The notes under the pieces are model-generated. The model did no database searches and had not been told where the DNA came from. It worked only from the letters and a program-made list of their open reading frames with translations. From JAUVXJ01 sp964577995 (GTDB lineage Bacteria > Chloroflexota > Anaerolineae > UBA7937 > B3-Chlor), in the NCBI GenBank assembly GCA_964577995.1, contig CAZOBP010000123.1, forward strand, positions 1 through 8,629: 8,629 bases of DNA, read 5' to 3'. Below are positions 7,574 through 8,629 of the stretch, in pieces (the stretch's first letter is position 1; every line of letters begins with the position of its first letter). Position numbers and translations under genes: made by a program.

Positions 7574-7774
7574 CTATTCATCTCCACGTCCCGCCTCATG
7601 CTCGCCAAGCCATTCCTGCAAGCGGTTCTTGTTGAAGCGCCAACGGTTGCCAACCTTGTAGGCCGGGATCTCGCCTTGCCTGGCCATGCGGTAGATGGTC
7701 ATCTCGTGCATCCTGAGATAGCCAGCTACCTCTCGAACAGTCATCATAGTCGGCTGTTCACTATCGGTGGACAC
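7574..7774 (-). CDS. Small excisionase/MerR-type helix-turn-helix DNA-binding protein
   Basis: 66 residues. Residues 11-31 (TVREVAGYLRMHEMTIYRMA) form the winged helix-turn-helix of the HTH_17/excisionase family, and IPAYKVGNRWRF (37-48) is the typical wing and recognition loop. BldC-type regulators and phage excisionases share this fold. No integrase or att site is nearby, so a transcriptional role is more likely. The start is taken as GTG 7774, four bases after AGGAGG. A GTG at 7792 would put this Shine-Dalgarno inside the gene, and the ATGs at codons 10-11 lie too far from it. The acidic tail (GEHEAGRGDE) lacks any effector domain. First gene of the cluster, with a leader of about 190 nt before it. 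It could act on the operator-like repeats at 7960-8020, which is inference from position. Confidence 0.85.
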   Translation of the reverse strand: MSTDSEQPTMMTVREVAGYLRMHEMTIYRMARQGEIPAYKVGNRWRFNKNRLQEWLGEHEAGRGDE

Positions 7775-7778
7775 CGGA

Positions 7779-7784
7779 CCTCCT
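7779..7784 (-). promoter_or_regulatory. Ribosome binding site deciding the HTH gene start
   Basis: AGGAGG on the minus strand, four bases before GTG 7774-7772. The spacing is slightly short, but it is the only strong site in the region. Confidence 0.6.
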
Positions 7785-7917
7785 CGCGCCACACGTCGTG
7801 AGCTACCAGGCCGTCAGCGACCCCACCTACCCAGATCGACTCGAGCGCCGCCCGCTTTCACGGCCTGCAACTCGACTGTTCACCCCAGGGGACCTGCGTG
7901 GCTTGCACTGAGTCCGA

Positions 7918-7953
7918 GTAGCGTGGCCCCAAAACAGGTGTTCCCTGTGCTAC
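7918..7953 (-). other. Bulged inverted repeat in the leader
   Basis: On the plus strand GTAGC (7918-7922) pairs with GCTAC (7949-7953), and ACAGG (7934-7938) with CCTGT (7944-7948). The right arm is continuous, while the left arm carries an 11-base bulge and the inner loop is five bases. In the minus transcript this would be a two-part coaxial stem 10-15 nt after the start. Five-base arms can arise by chance, so a function is uncertain. Confidence 0.3.
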
Positions 7954-7959
7954 GACAAA

Positions 7960-8020
7960 GCCAAATGGATTATAGGAGACTTAAGGAGATTGTGTCAATG
8001 GCCAAATGGTACTGTTTGGC
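7960..8020. repeat. Operator-like GCCAAA repeats between divergent promoters
   Basis: GCCAAATGG occurs at 7960-7968 and again at 8001-8009, starts 41 bp apart (about four helical turns). The second copy forms a perfect inverted repeat GCCAAA-N8-TTTGGC (8001-8020). The inverted repeat fills the space between the two -35 boxes and overlaps the plus-strand one. The other copy covers the expected minus-strand start site. This placement suits a shared regulator; binding itself is inferred. Confidence 0.45.
7969..7998 (-). promoter_or_regulatory. Consensus sigma70-type promoter for the minus-strand cluster
   Basis: On the minus strand TTGACA (7998-7993) and TATAAT (7974-7969) are both perfect, separated by 18 bases. 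Predicted start near 7962. It points toward the HTH, nitrilase, MBL and TIGR04076 genes, which follow on one strand with gaps of 59, 30 and 92 bp and no clear terminators. Confidence 0.75.
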
Positions 8021-8044
8021 TTCACCCCATGCGGATGGTATAAT
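8016..8044 (+). promoter_or_regulatory. Promoter for nnrE with extended -10
   Basis: TTGGCT (8016-8021), 17 bases, then TATAAT (8039-8044) with TG at 8036-8037 making an extended -10. Predicted start near 8051, giving a leader of about 34 nt to ATG 8085 that contains GGAAGGG (8072-8078), six bases before the start. Confidence 0.7.
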
Positions 8045-8084
8045 GCCGTGCGTACAAACACTCGATGATGCGGAAGGGTCTGGC

Positions 8085-8629
8085 ATGAAGATCACCACGA
8101 CCGAGCAGATGAGAGAGATAGAGAGAGCAGCCGACGCTCAGGGTCTGACCTACGCCACCATGATGGAGAACGCTGGCCGAGCTGTCGCGCAGGAGATTCA
8201 GGACCGTCTGGCCACTGAGGGCAAGACGGTCCTCGTGTTGGTGGGGCCGGGCAATAACGGTGGAGACGGTCTGGTGGCCGCGCGCCATCTCTACGACGGC
8301 GGCGCGGAGGTGCGCCTGTACTTATGGAAGCGAAAGCGAGGGAACGACGAGAACTTTCGACTGACGCAGGAAAGGGCTATCCCTTATCTCACCGCTGAGG
8401 ATGACAAACAACTCGAAGGCCTGAGAGGAATGCTCTCCAGCGCGGACATCGTGGTCGATGCCCTCCTGGGCACCGGCGTTTCTCGCCCCATTGAAGGCAC
8501 ACTAAAGGAGGTGCTAGACGCGTTCAGAGCCGTCAGAAGCCGGTCCAACCATGTCCGCCCCTCCGTAGTGGCCGTCGACGTGCCCACCGGGGTGGACTGT
8601 GACTCAGGGGCTGTGGATCCGGCCACCGT
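8085..8629 (+). CDS. nnrE: NAD(P)H-hydrate epimerase, YjeF N-terminal domain (C-terminus beyond window)
   Basis: 181 codons are visible before the window ends. YjeF_N domains interconvert the R and S forms of hydrated NAD(P)H (NADHX/NADPHX) so that the partner dehydratase can restore NAD(P)H. Motifs: start MKITTTEQMREIERAA (1-16), MMENAGRA (26-33), the nucleotide/K+-site loop GPGNNGGDG (54-62), VVDALLGTG (123-131) and VDVPTGVD (164-171). Whether a C-terminal ADP-dependent dehydratase domain (NnrD, as in fused bacterial Nnr) follows cannot be seen. ATG 8085 gives the family-typical N-terminus, and GGAAGGG lies six bases upstream. An in-frame ATG at 7998 with AAGGAG nine bases before it would add 29 residues, but it lies upstream of the predicted transcription start. 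Divergent from the nitrilase/MBL cluster. Confidence 0.93.
   Translation, partial: MKITTTEQMREIERAADAQGLTYATMMENAGRAVAQEIQDRLATEGKTVLVLVGPGNNGGDGLVAARHLYDGGAEVRLYLWKRKRGNDENFRLTQERAIPYLTAEDDKQLEGLRGMLSSADIVVDALLGTGVSRPIEGTLKEVLDAFRAVRSRSNHVRPSVVAVDVPTGVDCDSGAVDPAT

Larger units (their letters stand above)
7775..7962 (-). other. Long untranslated leader of the minus-strand cluster
   Basis: Between the predicted transcription start (near 7962) and the HTH gene GTG (7774) lie about 190 bases with no convincing gene. A short minus-strand frame opens at a GTG near 7902 and reads about 16 codons, but it has no good ribosome site. No riboswitch or T-box consensus was recognised. The first part can fold (see the hairpin at 7918-7953), and a short CCCCAGGGG dyad sits at 7883-7891. 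Confidence 0.4.

Noticed and set aside
7775..8084. tRNA, riboswitch or CRISPR-like array in the intergenic region
   Set aside because: No cloverleaf with a T-loop consensus, no recognisable riboswitch core and no regularly spaced repeats beyond the three GCCAAA half-sites.

Overview
This window looks like chromosomal DNA from a moderately GC-rich bacterium. It carries housekeeping genes plus a small metabolic cluster, with no sign of phage, transposon, CRISPR array or RNA gene. The closest guess is Chloroflexota. The reasons are a DUF5107-like lipoprotein with a long Pro/Ser/Thr linker, a full-length DnaE with a complete PHP metal site followed by pfkA, a TIGR04076-type protein and frequent GTG starts. 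That placement is inference and would need a phylogeny.

Layout. At 1-772 (minus) lies the N-terminal part of a secreted lipoprotein with a DUF5107-like domain, cut by the window edge. A 202-bp divergent spacer holds an extended -10 promoter for the plus-strand pair dnaE (975-4475, replicative DNA polymerase III alpha) and pfkA (4544-5527, ATP-dependent 6-phosphofructokinase). This pair ends tail-to-tail against a minus-strand cluster, and the two stop codons overlap. Read in its own direction, the cluster encodes a 66-residue MerR/excisionase-type DNA-binding protein (7774-7574), a nitrilase-superfamily amidase (7514-6726), a metallo-beta-lactamase-fold hydrolase (6695-5898) and a TIGR04076-family small protein (5805-5524). 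The window ends in the N-terminal part of an NAD(P)H-hydrate epimerase gene (nnrE/yjeF type, 8085 onward, plus strand).

The most informative non-coding stretch is 7775-8084. It contains two back-to-back sigma70-type promoters. The minus-strand one has a perfect TTGACA-18-TATAAT and drives the four-gene cluster. The plus-strand one has TTGGCT-17-TATAAT with an extended -10 and drives nnrE. Between and around them lie three copies of a GCCAAA half-site: a 20-bp inverted repeat in the gap between the two -35 boxes, and a third copy at the minus-strand transcription start. This resembles a shared operator for coordinated control, and the small DNA-binding protein encoded first in the cluster is a natural candidate regulator. 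The minus transcript would carry an untranslated leader of about 190 nt with potential to fold.

How the genes may work together: dnaE-pfkA is probably one transcript linking replication and glycolysis genes. NnrE repairs damaged NAD(P)H. Some nitrilase-family amidases and MBL-fold hydrolases are also metabolite-repair or detoxification enzymes, so the divergent block could be a small metabolite-damage-repair regulon. That last step is a hypothesis from gene order and promoter architecture, not something the sequence proves.
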